DNA of 11,286 nt, from positions 1-11,286 of the forward strand of contig CANMGM010000049.1 in assembly GCA_947497195.1 (NCBI GenBank), in the 5' to 3' direction. Shown in pieces: positions 1 to 7,768 of the stretch. Each line of letters begins with the position of its first letter. Positions within the stretch are counted from its first letter, which is position 1. Origin of the DNA: Bacteroidota bacterium (GTDB lineage Bacteria > Bacteroidota > Bacteroidia > M30B66). Both the position numbers and the translations under genes were made by a program. A model generated the notes under the pieces. That model saw only the letters and a program-made list of their open reading frames with translations. It was not told the origin of the DNA and made no database searches.

Positions 1-1096
1 CAAACTGCGTCCCAATTTTCTTCTCGATCTGGCGGATCTTCGAAATATCTTTAGCCGTTGCGATGGCCAGCGAAATTCCATGCTTTCCGGCACGTGCTGT
101 TCTACCCGAGCGATGCGTGTAGCTTTCGGGATCATCTGGAAGATTGTAGTTAATAACGTGCGAAATACTATCGACATCGATACCGCGCGCTGCCACATCG
201 GTTGCTACGAGCATTTGCAAATGCTTGGAACGAAATTTCCGCATTACGGCATCGCGCTGCGCCTGACTTAAATCGCCATGCAAAGCATCGGCATTGTAAC
301 CATCGCGGATGAGCTTCTCGGCAATTTCCTGCGTTTCGATTTTCGTGCGGCAGAAAATAATACCATATATATCGGGATGATAATCGGCAATGCGTTTCAA
401 TGCCTCGTAACGATTGGATGCGAGCACCTGATAATATACGTGGCGGATGTTTTCGGCCGTCGAATTTCGTTTTCCAACCGAAATCTCTACCGGATCTTGC
501 ATGTAATTCTTCGAAATTGCAGCAACTTCGGGCGGCATCGTAGCAGAGAAAAGCCACGTTTGTTTCTCAGCCGGTGTCGTAGACAGAATAAAATCGATGT
601 CCTCGCGAAATCCCATATTGAGCATTTCGTCGGCCTCATCGAGCACAACGGTTTCGACTTCGCTGAGCTGAACGGCTTTACGCTCGATTAAATCTTTCAA
701 GCGGCCGGGCGTTGCAACTACAATCTGAACCCCGGCTTTGATTGTCCGGATCTGGGTTGATATTGCGGCTCCTCCATAAACGGCTACGATGCGTACACCG
801 GGAAGTTTGGCGGAGAACGCCTCGAGATCTTTGCTGATTTGCAAGCACAATTCGCGCGTTGGACAAAGAATCAATGTTTGCGGCGTACGGCGCGATTCAT
901 CGAGGATGTTCAACAAAGGCAAACCAAAGGCGGCTGTTTTACCGGTTCCGGTCTGAGCAAGTGCAACAAGGTCGGTAATTTGTTCCGAGAGAAGCGGAAT
1001 GCTTTGCTCTTGGATTGGTGTGGGGGCGGTGTAGCCTAAATCGGCGATTGCCTCCAGGAGCTCCTCACGAAGCCCCAATTCTGAAAAAGATGTCAT
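1..1096 (-). CDS. DEAD-box ATP-dependent RNA helicase, C-terminus cut by window edge
   Basis: The reverse strand reads from ATG at 1096 to the left edge with no stop, giving 365 residues. These cover both RecA-like domains of a DEAD-box RNA helicase, which unwinds short RNA duplexes with ATP, typically in ribosome assembly, RNA decay or cold adaptation. Visible motifs in order: Q motif (GYTAPTPIQ, 21-29), motif I AQTGTGKT (47-54), PTREL (79-83), GG (108-109), TPGR (129-132), DEAD (153-156), SAT (184-186), HGD (273-275), RGID (304-307) and HRSGRTAR (328-335). All core motifs are intact. The missing part is the end of domain 2 plus any C-terminal tail, which would decide between a short RhlE-like and a long DeaD/CshA-like type with an RNA-binding tail, so I give no symbol. 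The gene is transcribed away from the lipoprotein gene and has its own -7 box 16 bases before the ATG. Confidence 0.96.
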   Translation of the reverse strand, partial: MTSFSELGLREELLEAIADLGYTAPTPIQEQSIPLLSEQITDLVALAQTGTGKTAAFGLPLLNILDESRRTPQTLILCPTRELCLQISKDLEAFSAKLPGVRIVAVYGGAAISTQIRTIKAGVQIVVATPGRLKDLIERKAVQLSEVETVVLDEADEMLNMGFREDIDFILSTTPAEKQTWLFSATMPPEVAAISKNYMQDPVEISVGKRNSTAENIRHVYYQVLASNRYEALKRIADYHPDIYGIIFCRTKIETQEIAEKLIRDGYNADALHGDLSQAQRDAVMRKFRSKHLQMLVATDVAARGIDVDSISHVINYNLPDDPESYTHRSGRTARAGKHGISLAIATAKDISKIRQIEKKIGTQF

Positions 1097-1112
1097 TCTA
1101 AAAATTGAGCGG

Positions 1113-1120
1113 CAAAGGTA
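1113..1120 (-). promoter_or_regulatory. -7 box TACCTTTG of the helicase gene
   Basis: The minus strand reads TACCTTTG, a perfect match to the Bacteroidota sigma-70 -7 consensus TAnnTTTG, with 16 bases between it and the helicase ATG. This predicts a very short 5' leader of about 10 bases. I see no good TTG at the -33 position 19-21 bases upstream, so the call rests on the -7 box and its spacing. Confidence 0.6.
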
Positions 1121-1139
1121 AGCCGAATTATCGGGATTA

Positions 1140-1197
1140 ATGCGTTTTATTTCTTCGAACGAGCAATTGGATGCGAAACGAAATAAAATAAACGCAT
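1140..1197. repeat. Imperfect inverted repeat between divergent helicase and lipoprotein genes
   Basis: The left arm is ATGCGTTT followed by TATTTC (1140-1153). The right arm at 1180-1197 is its reverse complement, GAAATA and AAACGCAT, interrupted by four extra bases. The arms give 14 pairs with a four-base bulge around a 26-base loop. No T-run follows, and it lies upstream of both genes, so it is not a terminator. It could be a protein-binding site or chance in an A/T-rich spacer. Its last bases overlap the start of site A. Confidence 0.3.
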
Positions 1198-1226
1198 CAA
1201 TCACTAGAATTAGGGATATGATTGAT
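1196..1226 (+). promoter_or_regulatory. Palindromic site A, candidate operator shared with the T9SS protein gene
   Basis: The outer arms ATCAATCA (1196-1203) and TGATTGAT (1219-1226) are perfect inverted repeats. Inside, ATCACTAGAATTAGGGAT (1200-1217) is a near-palindrome (ATCACTA, spacer GAAT, TAGGGAT). It matches 17 of 18 bases of a site upstream of the T9SS protein gene on the other strand. Site A keeps one perfect 11-base half-site, ATCAATCACTA (1196-1206), while the other half is degenerate. There are 55 bases between the core and the lipoprotein ATG, against 53 for site B. This spacing and the shared orientation suggest a transcription-factor operator. No convincing -7 box follows site A; the best is CATTCTTG at 1253-1260. 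Confidence 0.55.
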
Positions 1227-1272
1227 TTGGTAAGTTTCTCATCTTCGCAGTTCATTCTTGTGTAGTTTAATT

Positions 1273-2874
1273 ATGAAGATTCGATTGCCTTTCAATTTCC
1301 GCATTGCCTTGGTGTACCTGCTTTTTTCAAGTAGTGTACTCCTGAATCCTTCCTGCAAAAAAGATAAGGAAGAACCCGAAACCATTGAACCCGACACAAC
1401 TGCAACAGCCTTGGAGGAGGGTTTGACCCCCGAACAAAACGCTATGCTGGAAATGTGGAATGATACGCTCATTCCATTGGAAAATCTAATGGTCGACTCG
1501 GTTAATTCTGCGCTCGGAATCATTCAGGAACTGGATCCGCTATGGCTTCAAAATTCAGGATTTGCCGGTCGAGTATCAGATTATTCTGCATTTACAGAAG
1601 ACCAACAACGACTTTTATTATTGGCTAAAATGCTTGTGGTTGGAAATTATTTGGTAGACGATAGCCAGCATCAATACCCGGATGAAGGAACGAATAAGCC
1701 TGCGTGCAATGGTTTGCGCTATGGATTCGGAAGTAGGTTATATCAACAACGTACGCAACCTGTATTGCCTGCGAATGTAAATTCGGGAACGACTTGCGCA
1801 CCTGATACCGGTTGCATCAAAGATTTAATTTACGGTCTCGATTGTTCGGCTATGACGTATTGGATAGCTAACAATGCAGGATTGCGGTTCAATAACAACC
1901 ATACAGGAACCCCTTCGGGATATTTTGGCGATCCGACGAACTGGAATTCAGCATTTACAAATCCAGGATCTGACAACTACAATAAACTGCGCGCTAGCAC
2001 TGTACAACACACAAGCCCAGGTTCTGTACCTGCGAATCAATTGCAAACTGGAGATGTAATTGTTTTTGGAAATCCGGTATTTCACGTAGGTATTGTTTTG
2101 GGATCAGGTACTCAAAAGTACATTTATCAAAGTAATGGAACGGGTTACGCGTGCCCTTCGAACGGAAATGGCTGCGCAAATAATAATTCGCAAAGCAGGG
2201 GACCACGAATGCTTGAATTAAAACAAAGCGAGCTCAACCAATTCTCTAGCAATTATAAAGTTATTCGAATCGGAGCAGCATGCCCTGCTACTATTTTAGA
2301 CAACGATGGCAATGAAATGCCTACCATTAAAATTGGCAACCAGTGCTGGTGCAAGGAAAACCTAAAATCATCGGCTTACAGCAATGGTGATGAAATACCT
2401 GAAGTTACAGATAACACAACTTGGGCAAGTACATCAACAGAAGCGTTTTCATATTATGACAATGATGTGAATAGTGCACTTTTATTCGGAAAGCTATATA
2501 ATTATTACTCGGTGAATGATCCTCGTAATGTTTGTCCCGATGGATGGCATGTACCAACTCTGAACGAACTAACCACATTGGTTAATTTTTTAGGTGGGGA
2601 AGAAGTGGCCGGAGGCAAATTAAAAGGTGTACTTAGTTGGACGTCGCCCAATGTTGGTGCAGATAATTCAAGTGGATTTTCTGGACAACCCGGTGGAGCT
2701 CGTTTTGAAACTGGTGTTTTCGGGAATCAATTGGATGCTGGTTTTTGGTGGACTCAAACACCGGGCGATGGCAATGGAGCATGGTGCCTTTCCCTAACCA
2801 ATACAGCCGCATCAGCCGGAATTAGTTCAGCAAATCAACAAAACGGCTTCTCAGTACGCTGCGTTCGCGATTAA
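1273..2874 (+). CDS. Lipoprotein with NlpC/P60-like cysteine peptidase domain and C-terminal FISUMP domain
   Basis: This 533-residue protein begins with a lipoprotein signal peptide: a basic start (MKIR), a hydrophobic stretch, then LLNPSC with the lipidated Cys at 28. The following KKDKEEPE resembles acidic export signals that send Bacteroidota lipoproteins to the cell surface. A papain-like NlpC/P60-type domain follows: YGLDCSAMTY carries the likely nucleophile Cys191, LQTGDVIVF precedes FHVG with likely catalytic His271, and a polar third residue may lie in YIYQSNG (281-288). Such enzymes usually cut peptidoglycan peptides, but the substrate here is unknown. Residues 336-533 form a FISUMP domain (Fibrobacter succinogenes major paralogous domain), with KIGNQ, ENLK, LYNYYSV, CPDGWHVPT and a final GFSVRCVRD. 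The protein is cysteine-rich (12 Cys after the signal peptide). I prefer ATG 1273 over an upstream in-frame TTG at 1258, because it starts the signal peptide cleanly and fits the site A spacing. Confidence 0.88.
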   Translation: MKIRLPFNFRIALVYLLFSSSVLLNPSCKKDKEEPETIEPDTTATALEEGLTPEQNAMLEMWNDTLIPLENLMVDSVNSALGIIQELDPLWLQNSGFAGRVSDYSAFTEDQQRLLLLAKMLVVGNYLVDDSQHQYPDEGTNKPACNGLRYGFGSRLYQQRTQPVLPANVNSGTTCAPDTGCIKDLIYGLDCSAMTYWIANNAGLRFNNNHTGTPSGYFGDPTNWNSAFTNPGSDNYNKLRASTVQHTSPGSVPANQLQTGDVIVFGNPVFHVGIVLGSGTQKYIYQSNGTGYACPSNGNGCANNNSQSRGPRMLELKQSELNQFSSNYKVIRIGAACPATILDNDGNEMPTIKIGNQCWCKENLKSSAYSNGDEIPEVTDNTTWASTSTEAFSYYDNDVNSALLFGKLYNYYSVNDPRNVCPDGWHVPTLNELTTLVNFLGGEEVAGGKLKGVLSWTSPNVGADNSSGFSGQPGGARFETGVFGNQLDAGFWWTQTPGDGNGAWCLSLTNTAASAGISSANQQNGFSVRCVRD

Positions 2875-3995
2875 TAGTTAATTTTCTGTTGTACGATGGC
2901 CTCGGGCAATTTGCGAAACTCATATTTCTGCGTTCGTAATCTCGGCTCAAAGCCTGCTTCCCGTATTGCTTGCTGGATGCCATCGGCGGTAAATCGATGT
3001 GGCGCACCGGCTGCAGAAACAACATTTTCCTCTATCATAATCGACCCGAAATCGTTTGCCCCAGCGTGCAAACACAATTGCGCTGTTTTGGAACCCACGG
3101 TTAACCAGGACGCTTGAATATTCTCAACATTGGGGAGCATAATGCGACTCATCGCAATCATGCGAATATATTCTTCGGCATTTACGGTATTGCGAATGTT
3201 TTTTACGCGGCGTAAAAGCGTACCATCGTCCTGAAATGGCCATGGGATAAAGGCCAAAAATCCATGAGCATTGGTCGGCTTTTCACTCTGCACCTGCCGA
3301 ATCCAGGCAAGGTGTTCGAAACGTTCGTAGATGGTTTCAACATGGCCAAACATCATCGTTGCGGAAGTTGTGATATCCAATTGATGCGCGGCACGCATCA
3401 CATCGAGCCATTCCTGTCCGCCACATTTCCCCTTTGATATCATCCGCCGCACCCGGTCGTTTAAGATCTCGGCGCCTGCGCCCGGTAGCGAGTCGAGCCC
3501 AGTATTCTTGAGCCGCTGAAGCACCTCGCTGTGCGACAATTTACTGATTTTGGCAATGTGGGCAATTTCAGGCGGACCAAGCGCATGTAGTTTAATGTCG
3601 GGGAAATTCGATTTCAAATCCCGAAAAAGATTCTCATAAAATTCAATGCCCAAATCGGGATGATGTCCCCCCTGCAGTAAGAGTTGATCGCCTCCATACT
3701 TGCGCATTTCTTCAATCTTAACCCGGTATTCATCGAGCGTTGTTGTATATGATTCGGCATGCCCAGGTATACGGTAAAAGTTGCAGAACTTACAGTTTGC
3801 TATGCAGACGTTGGTCGTATTTACATTCCGATCAATCATCCATGTTACGGTATCAGACTTTTTCTTTTCCTTTCGCAAGGTATCAGCGACCCAGATTAGT
3901 TGGTTTAATGCTGCATTTTCAAATAAAAACTGGCCTTCTTCAATGCTTAGCCAATCAGACTTCAGTGCACGCTGCAATAATTCTTCTGTATTCAT
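2871..3995 (-). CDS. mqnC: Cyclic dehypoxanthine futalosine synthase (radical SAM, menaquinone pathway)
   Basis: A 374-residue radical SAM enzyme that I recognise as MqnC. It cyclises dehypoxanthine futalosine to its cyclic form in the futalosine route to menaquinone, in the cytoplasm. The 4Fe-4S cluster binding motif is CxxxCxxC (Cys64, Cys68, Cys71 in NVCIANCKFCNF). Other family signatures are TWMIDRNVNTTN just before it, LLLQGGHHPDL (106-115), LDSLPGAGAEIL, ATMMFGHVET and FIPWPFQ. The related MqnE and CofH enzymes differ in these stretches, so MqnC is the better fit. Length is normal for the family and all motifs are intact. The gene stands alone: it is divergent from pepA and convergent with the lipoprotein gene, the two stop codons overlapping at 2871-2874. 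No other menaquinone gene is in the window. Confidence 0.92.
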   Translation of the reverse strand: MNTEELLQRALKSDWLSIEEGQFLFENAALNQLIWVADTLRKEKKKSDTVTWMIDRNVNTTNVCIANCKFCNFYRIPGHAESYTTTLDEYRVKIEEMRKYGGDQLLLQGGHHPDLGIEFYENLFRDLKSNFPDIKLHALGPPEIAHIAKISKLSHSEVLQRLKNTGLDSLPGAGAEILNDRVRRMISKGKCGGQEWLDVMRAAHQLDITTSATMMFGHVETIYERFEHLAWIRQVQSEKPTNAHGFLAFIPWPFQDDGTLLRRVKNIRNTVNAEEYIRMIAMSRIMLPNVENIQASWLTVGSKTAQLCLHAGANDFGSIMIEENVVSAAGAPHRFTADGIQQAIREAGFEPRLRTQKYEFRKLPEAIVQQKINY

Positions 3996-4012
3996 GCCGT
4001 AATAACAGCGTG

Positions 4013-4019
4013 CAAGGTA
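4013..4019 (-). promoter_or_regulatory. Possible degenerate -7 box (TACCTTG) of mqnC
   Basis: The minus strand reads TACCTTG 17 bases before the mqnC ATG. This is the helicase box TACCTTTG with one T missing, at almost the same distance from the start. No TTG stands at a suitable -33 distance. It is only a weak candidate. Confidence 0.3.
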
Positions 4020-4091
4020 TTAAAGTTCGCCGCTTCAGGCTAAATCGCAAAATAAATTCATGAACAAAATCAAATAATCCCGCAATCGAAT

Positions 4092-4099
4092 TACATTTG
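4092..4099 (+). promoter_or_regulatory. -7 box TACATTTG of the pepA-pdxA operon
   Basis: TACATTTG is a perfect match to the Bacteroidota -7 consensus TAnnTTTG and lies 22 bases before the pepA ATG. No clear -33 TTG is visible at 19-21 bases upstream. The divergent mqnC gene starts at 3995, so this 126-base spacer must serve both directions. Confidence 0.6.
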
Positions 4100-4121
4100 C
4101 CTCAAACGAAAGAATGAATTT

Positions 4122-5555
4122 ATGGCACTGCAACTGAAGAAAATCGCCAAAACAGAATCTAAAAACCGCGTCATCGTTTTTCAAACTACAAAGGAGCTTG
4201 AGAAGCTAGGATTCAGTAAAGATGAACTTGCATACATCAAATCACAGCTTGATGCAAAACGAAAATCAATCACCATAAATCACCTGAATTATTTTAGTTT
4301 TTTAGTTCAGCCGGAAGAGAAAAAAACACGACCGCTTAGTCTTGAAGCATGCCGAGTTGCAGGAAATGCAATGCTCGCATCCATCAACACCCATAAAATT
4401 TCAGAAATCCAATTAATCGATGCGGGTAAATATCCCAACGAAACGCGTTGTGTAGCAGAAGGAATTGTTTTGGGCAATTATCAGTTTCTCAAATACAAGG
4501 GCGAAAAAGAAAAGCTGCAGAATTCATTAAAAAAAATAAATGTATTCAGTGAAGGGATTGCGAAACGTGAACTTGAATTGCTCGAATTGCTCTGCGAATC
4601 GGTTTGGATTTCGCGCGATTTGGTGAACGAACCCGTTTCCTTTATGAATGCGCAGCAGTTTGCAAAGGATGTTCAAAAGCTTGGAAAGGCAGCAGGGTTC
4701 AAAGTAGAAGTATTCAACAAAGCCAAAATTGAGTCGCTTAAAATGGGCGGATTACTCGCCGTAAATCAGGGATCGGTTGATCCGCCGGCTTTTGTGGTGA
4801 TGGAATACAAGCCTAAAAATGCCAGCAACAAGCAGCCCTATGTTTTTGTAGGCAAGGGTGTTGTGTACGATACAGGAGGAATTAGTCTGAAGCCGAATGA
4901 TGGCATGATGACCATGAAATGCGATATGGCTGGTGCTGCAGCAGTGGCGGGAGCGCTTCATGCCATTGCAAAAGCCGAATTGCCGATTTGGGTTGTAGGA
5001 ATTACGCCGGTTACCGATAATAGACCACATGGAAATTCGGTTGTTCCAGGCGATGTTATCACTATTTCGGATGGAACCACTGTAGAGGTTTTAAATACCG
5101 ATGCAGAAGGTCGCCTGATTTTGAGCGATGCATTGGTTTACGCCAAGAAATACAAACCGCGTTATGTCATCGATTTGGCAACCTTAACCGGGGCAGCGGT
5201 TCGCGCTATCGGAAGTTTTGGCATTGTTGCGATGACCAATACACGCGATGAACATGAGGTTCTAAAACAGTGCGGCGATTCGGTACACGAGCGAATTGTT
5301 GATTTTCCGCTATGGGATGAATATGGCGATATGCTGAAGAGCGATATTGCCGACATGAAAAACATCGGAGGCGTAATTGCCGGTGCAAATACTGCAGGGA
5401 AATTCCTTGAACATTTTACCGATTACCCTTGGACTCACCTCGATATTGCTGGGCCTGCTTTTAACGACGGCAACGACACATACCGCGGAAAAGGAGGCAC
5501 CGGATATGGCGTTCGCTTGTTATTTGAATTTGCAAGAACACGGGCTGAATTATGA
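4122..5555 (+). CDS. pepA: M17 family leucyl aminopeptidase
   Basis: A 477-residue cytosolic di-metal aminopeptidase that removes N-terminal residues, notably leucine, from peptides. The catalytic C-terminal half is fully intact. VGKGVVYDTGG gives metal ligands Lys245 and Asp250, SLKP gives catalytic Lys257, KCDMAGA gives Asp268, and NTDAEGRL gives Asp327, Glu329 and catalytic Arg331. The spacing between these residues equals that in E. coli PepA (K270, D275, K282, D293, D352, E354, R356). The N-terminal about 160 residues are the divergent M17 N-domain, and no signal peptide is present. An out-of-frame ATG at 4113 is ignored. The gene ends in ATGA shared with pdxA, so the two are probably translated together. 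In some bacteria PepA also binds DNA; nothing here tests that. Confidence 0.96.
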   Translation: MALQLKKIAKTESKNRVIVFQTTKELEKLGFSKDELAYIKSQLDAKRKSITINHLNYFSFLVQPEEKKTRPLSLEACRVAGNAMLASINTHKISEIQLIDAGKYPNETRCVAEGIVLGNYQFLKYKGEKEKLQNSLKKINVFSEGIAKRELELLELLCESVWISRDLVNEPVSFMNAQQFAKDVQKLGKAAGFKVEVFNKAKIESLKMGGLLAVNQGSVDPPAFVVMEYKPKNASNKQPYVFVGKGVVYDTGGISLKPNDGMMTMKCDMAGAAAVAGALHAIAKAELPIWVVGITPVTDNRPHGNSVVPGDVITISDGTTVEVLNTDAEGRLILSDALVYAKKYKPRYVIDLATLTGAAVRAIGSFGIVAMTNTRDEHEVLKQCGDSVHERIVDFPLWDEYGDMLKSDIADMKNIGGVIAGANTAGKFLEHFTDYPWTHLDIAGPAFNDGNDTYRGKGGTGYGVRLLFEFARTRAEL

Positions 5556-6622
5556 GTGAAAGTTCGGATCAACTCGTGCGGGTTGGTATAACACAAGGCG
5601 ATTTCAATGGAATCGGATACGAAGTAATCATGAAAACCTTTGCCGATCATGGGATGCTCGAATTGTGCACACCGGTTGTTTACGGGATTCATAAGGTAGC
5701 CTCGCATTACCGCAAGATGTTAGGAATTCAGGATTTCAATTTTTATGGTATACCGGATGCGTCCAAGGCGGTTAAGCATCACTGTAATTTTGTAAATCTT
5801 TCGGATCTTGATGTGGGAATGGATACCGGAATGAGCACACCGGCAGCAGGTTCCTGGGCTGTAAAGTCGATTCAACGGGCTATGCAGGATCTTGAAGCGG
5901 GTCTAATCGATGTAATTGTAACTGCACCCATTAACAAGCAAAACGTACAAGGACCTGAATTTAATTTTCCGGGCCATACCGAGTATTTTGCTTCAAAGAC
6001 AGGAAAAAGCGATTACCTGATGATGTTAGTACATGAAAATTTGCGGGTGGGCACTGTTACCGGGCACATTCCAATTCATGACGTTTCATCAAAACTTTCG
6101 GCCGACCTCATTGTGAGCAGACTCCGCGTGATGACCCAAAGCCTATTGCAGGATTTTGGAATTCGCGGACCAAAGATTGCCGTGTTAGGCCTTAATCCGC
6201 ATGCCGGCGATGGCGGCGTTATTGGGAAGGAAGAAGAACAGATTATTATTCCAGCCCTGAAGAAAGCCCAACAGGAAAACATGTATGTATTCGGTCCTTT
6301 CGCAGCTGATGGTTTTTTTGGAAGCGGCGCTTGGAAGGCGTACGATGGAGTATTGGCCATGTATCACGACCAGGGACTGATTCCGTTCAAGTCGATCGCA
6401 TTTCACCATGGTGTAAATTTTACAGCCGGATTACCAATCATCCGTACATCGCCCGACCACGGAACAGGTTACGACATTGCCGGGAAGAATGCTGCAGATC
6501 CATCATCGTTTCGAGAAGCTGTTTATACAGCGATTGATGTACACCGAAACCGTAAACAATATCTTGAAGCCTCAGAAAACCCGCTGCAACAGCAAACCCG
6601 ACGCGAACGGGAAAGAGGATAA
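5552..6622 (+). CDS. pdxA: 4-hydroxythreonine-4-phosphate dehydrogenase
   Basis: PdxA oxidises 4-phosphohydroxy-L-threonine with NAD, feeding pyridoxal phosphate (vitamin B6) synthesis by the DXP-dependent route. The 356-residue protein shows VGITQGDFNGIG at the start, TAPINK (124-129), GHTEY (141-145), LNPHAGDGG (214-222), YHDQGL (271-276) and GLPIIRTSPDHGTGYDIAGK (293-312). The three metal-binding histidines His172, His217 and His272 are spaced 45 and 55 residues apart, exactly as in E. coli PdxA (H166, H211, H266). The protein is somewhat longer than the E. coli enzyme (329), partly through a polar C-terminal tail, QQQTRRERERG. Its ATG overlaps the pepA stop by four bases (ATGA, 5552-5555), indicating translational coupling. 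It ends 24 bases from the convergent barrel gene, with no hairpin terminator in between. Confidence 0.96.
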   Translation: MSESSDQLVRVGITQGDFNGIGYEVIMKTFADHGMLELCTPVVYGIHKVASHYRKMLGIQDFNFYGIPDASKAVKHHCNFVNLSDLDVGMDTGMSTPAAGSWAVKSIQRAMQDLEAGLIDVIVTAPINKQNVQGPEFNFPGHTEYFASKTGKSDYLMMLVHENLRVGTVTGHIPIHDVSSKLSADLIVSRLRVMTQSLLQDFGIRGPKIAVLGLNPHAGDGGVIGKEEEQIIIPALKKAQQENMYVFGPFAADGFFGSGAWKAYDGVLAMYHDQGLIPFKSIAFHHGVNFTAGLPIIRTSPDHGTGYDIAGKNAADPSSFREAVYTAIDVHRNRKQYLEASENPLQQQTRRERERG

Positions 6623-6646
6623 ATTGGCTAAATTGATTTTGTTGAG

Positions 6647-7744
6647 CTAGAACGCATCATTTATACGTATGTAAAAACCGGTGCCTCCTTCGTTATTAAA
6701 GGCAAAATCAAAGCGGGCAAATACCGATTCCTTTTTATTAAGTAAAATTCGCACACCCATTCCGGCAGTGGATTTAATGCTTTTTGCATTGAACAAACGT
6801 ATTTCAGGAGCCACTTCCCCCACAGCTAAAAAGGCCGAAGCATGAAGCCATTTGTAAACCGGTTGCCGCCATTCCATCTGGGCTGCCACGTAATTATGAT
6901 CTCTGAAACGACCTTCAAAATATCCGCGCATCAAGAATGAACTGCCCAGTCGTGGCAATTCTCTGAAGGGAACCTCACCATGTGTAAAATTTCCGAAAGC
7001 CTGAAAAGCCAAAACCTGAAAGGGTTTTCGCAGGGCTAAATAATACCTGAAATCGGCCTGCACCTCATCAAATGTATGCGTTCCTCCCGCCCAGGTTCCG
7101 AATCGCGCATAATACACATCGGCATACCAGCCTTTTTGTGGCGAGAACGGATTATCGCGAAAATCGGCCTGCACATTGGGTCCAATTCCGACCACTGTGC
7201 TGCCGCCATTGCCTTCAACTTCGGGAACAAGCGTGTTGGTCCAGTTTAGACCGTAAATAGTGCTATACCTCAATTGTGCGCCGGCAAACCAATTGCCACT
7301 TATTTTACGAAGCACCTTCGATTGCAGGTAAATGCGACGATAGCTTAAATTGGCTTTGGCCGAAGCTTCAGTTAGTGGACCAAGCCCCCAGTAGTGATCG
7401 GTAAAATTCAGATAGCCGGCTCGACCTCTTAGGATAAATTTTTCGTTGGGTGTGAAAACATTTTATATAGGTTCCAGAATAAACTGCTGTTTTGTAGTGT
7501 AGGCGATTTGCAGGTACAGGTTCGACGAGCGCGTGAGCGAATCTTTTCCTGTTTTAAATAAATAATTGCCGGCAAGTCCCACCTTAATGCCCGTTTCGGG
7601 ACTGCTTTGAATAATGGGATTGCCAATAAACCGCAAATTCTTCCCAAAAAATTTATCGGTTAATCGTGTCTTTTTCTTTTCTTGCGCATGAACTGCAATA
7701 CACAAAAGAACACCAAAAATTAGCAGGGCACACTTATTAATCAT
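6647..7744 (-). pseudogene. Outer-membrane beta-barrel protein (Omp85/surface-antigen type) interrupted by one in-frame TAA
   Basis: From ATG at 7744, 93 codons are read to TAA at 7465-7463. The same frame then runs open for another 271 codons to the stop at 6647. No frameshift is involved: codons between the two open parts read sensibly as NVFTPNEKFILRGRAGY and onward. The product would be about 365 residues: a signal peptide (cut near VHA-Q at 20), a short region, then a barrel like the C-terminal domain of BamA/TamA-type proteins. Evidence for the barrel is alternating aromatic strands, FDEVQADFRYYLAL, GSSFLMRGY and a final strand GTGFYIRINDAF ending in Phe, as in barrel assembly signals. 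I see no POTRA domains. A single base change such as TAA to TAT would restore it. This could be true inactivation, strain polymorphism or a sequence error. A GTG at 7315 could restart translation but would lack a signal peptide. Confidence 0.78.
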
Positions 7745-7760
7745 TGCCTAAATTGGAGAC

Positions 7761-7768
7761 TAAAGATA
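7761..7768 (-). promoter_or_regulatory. Candidate -7 box TATCTTTA of the barrel gene
   Basis: The minus strand reads TATCTTTA, five of six fixed bases of TAnnTTTG, with 16 bases between it and the ATG at 7744, the same distance as in the helicase gene. No -33 TTG is seen. Any upstream promoter elements would lie inside the start of the divergent phospholipase gene. Confidence 0.4.

Noticed and set aside
80..1039. Plus-strand open frames at 80-271, 278-691 and 839-1039
   Set aside because: They lie opposite a fully intact DEAD-box helicase and their translations show no recognisable features.
1258..1272. TTG at 1258 as the start of the FISUMP lipoprotein
   Set aside because: It would add only MCSLI before a normal lipoprotein signal peptide. 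ATG 1273 is cleaner and gives the same distance to the palindromic site as in the T9SS gene.
6620..6635. Tandem direct repeat TAAATTG-GC-TAAATTG at the pdxA stop
   Set aside because: Two seven-base copies in A/T-rich sequence are easily explained by chance, and nothing similar occurs nearby.
6647..7315. A separate 222-residue gene starting at GTG 7315
   Set aside because: It is in the same frame as the 93-codon piece upstream, begins in the middle of a barrel, lacks a signal peptide, and the 49 codons between the TAA and this GTG still read as sensible barrel sequence. It is the rear part of one interrupted gene.
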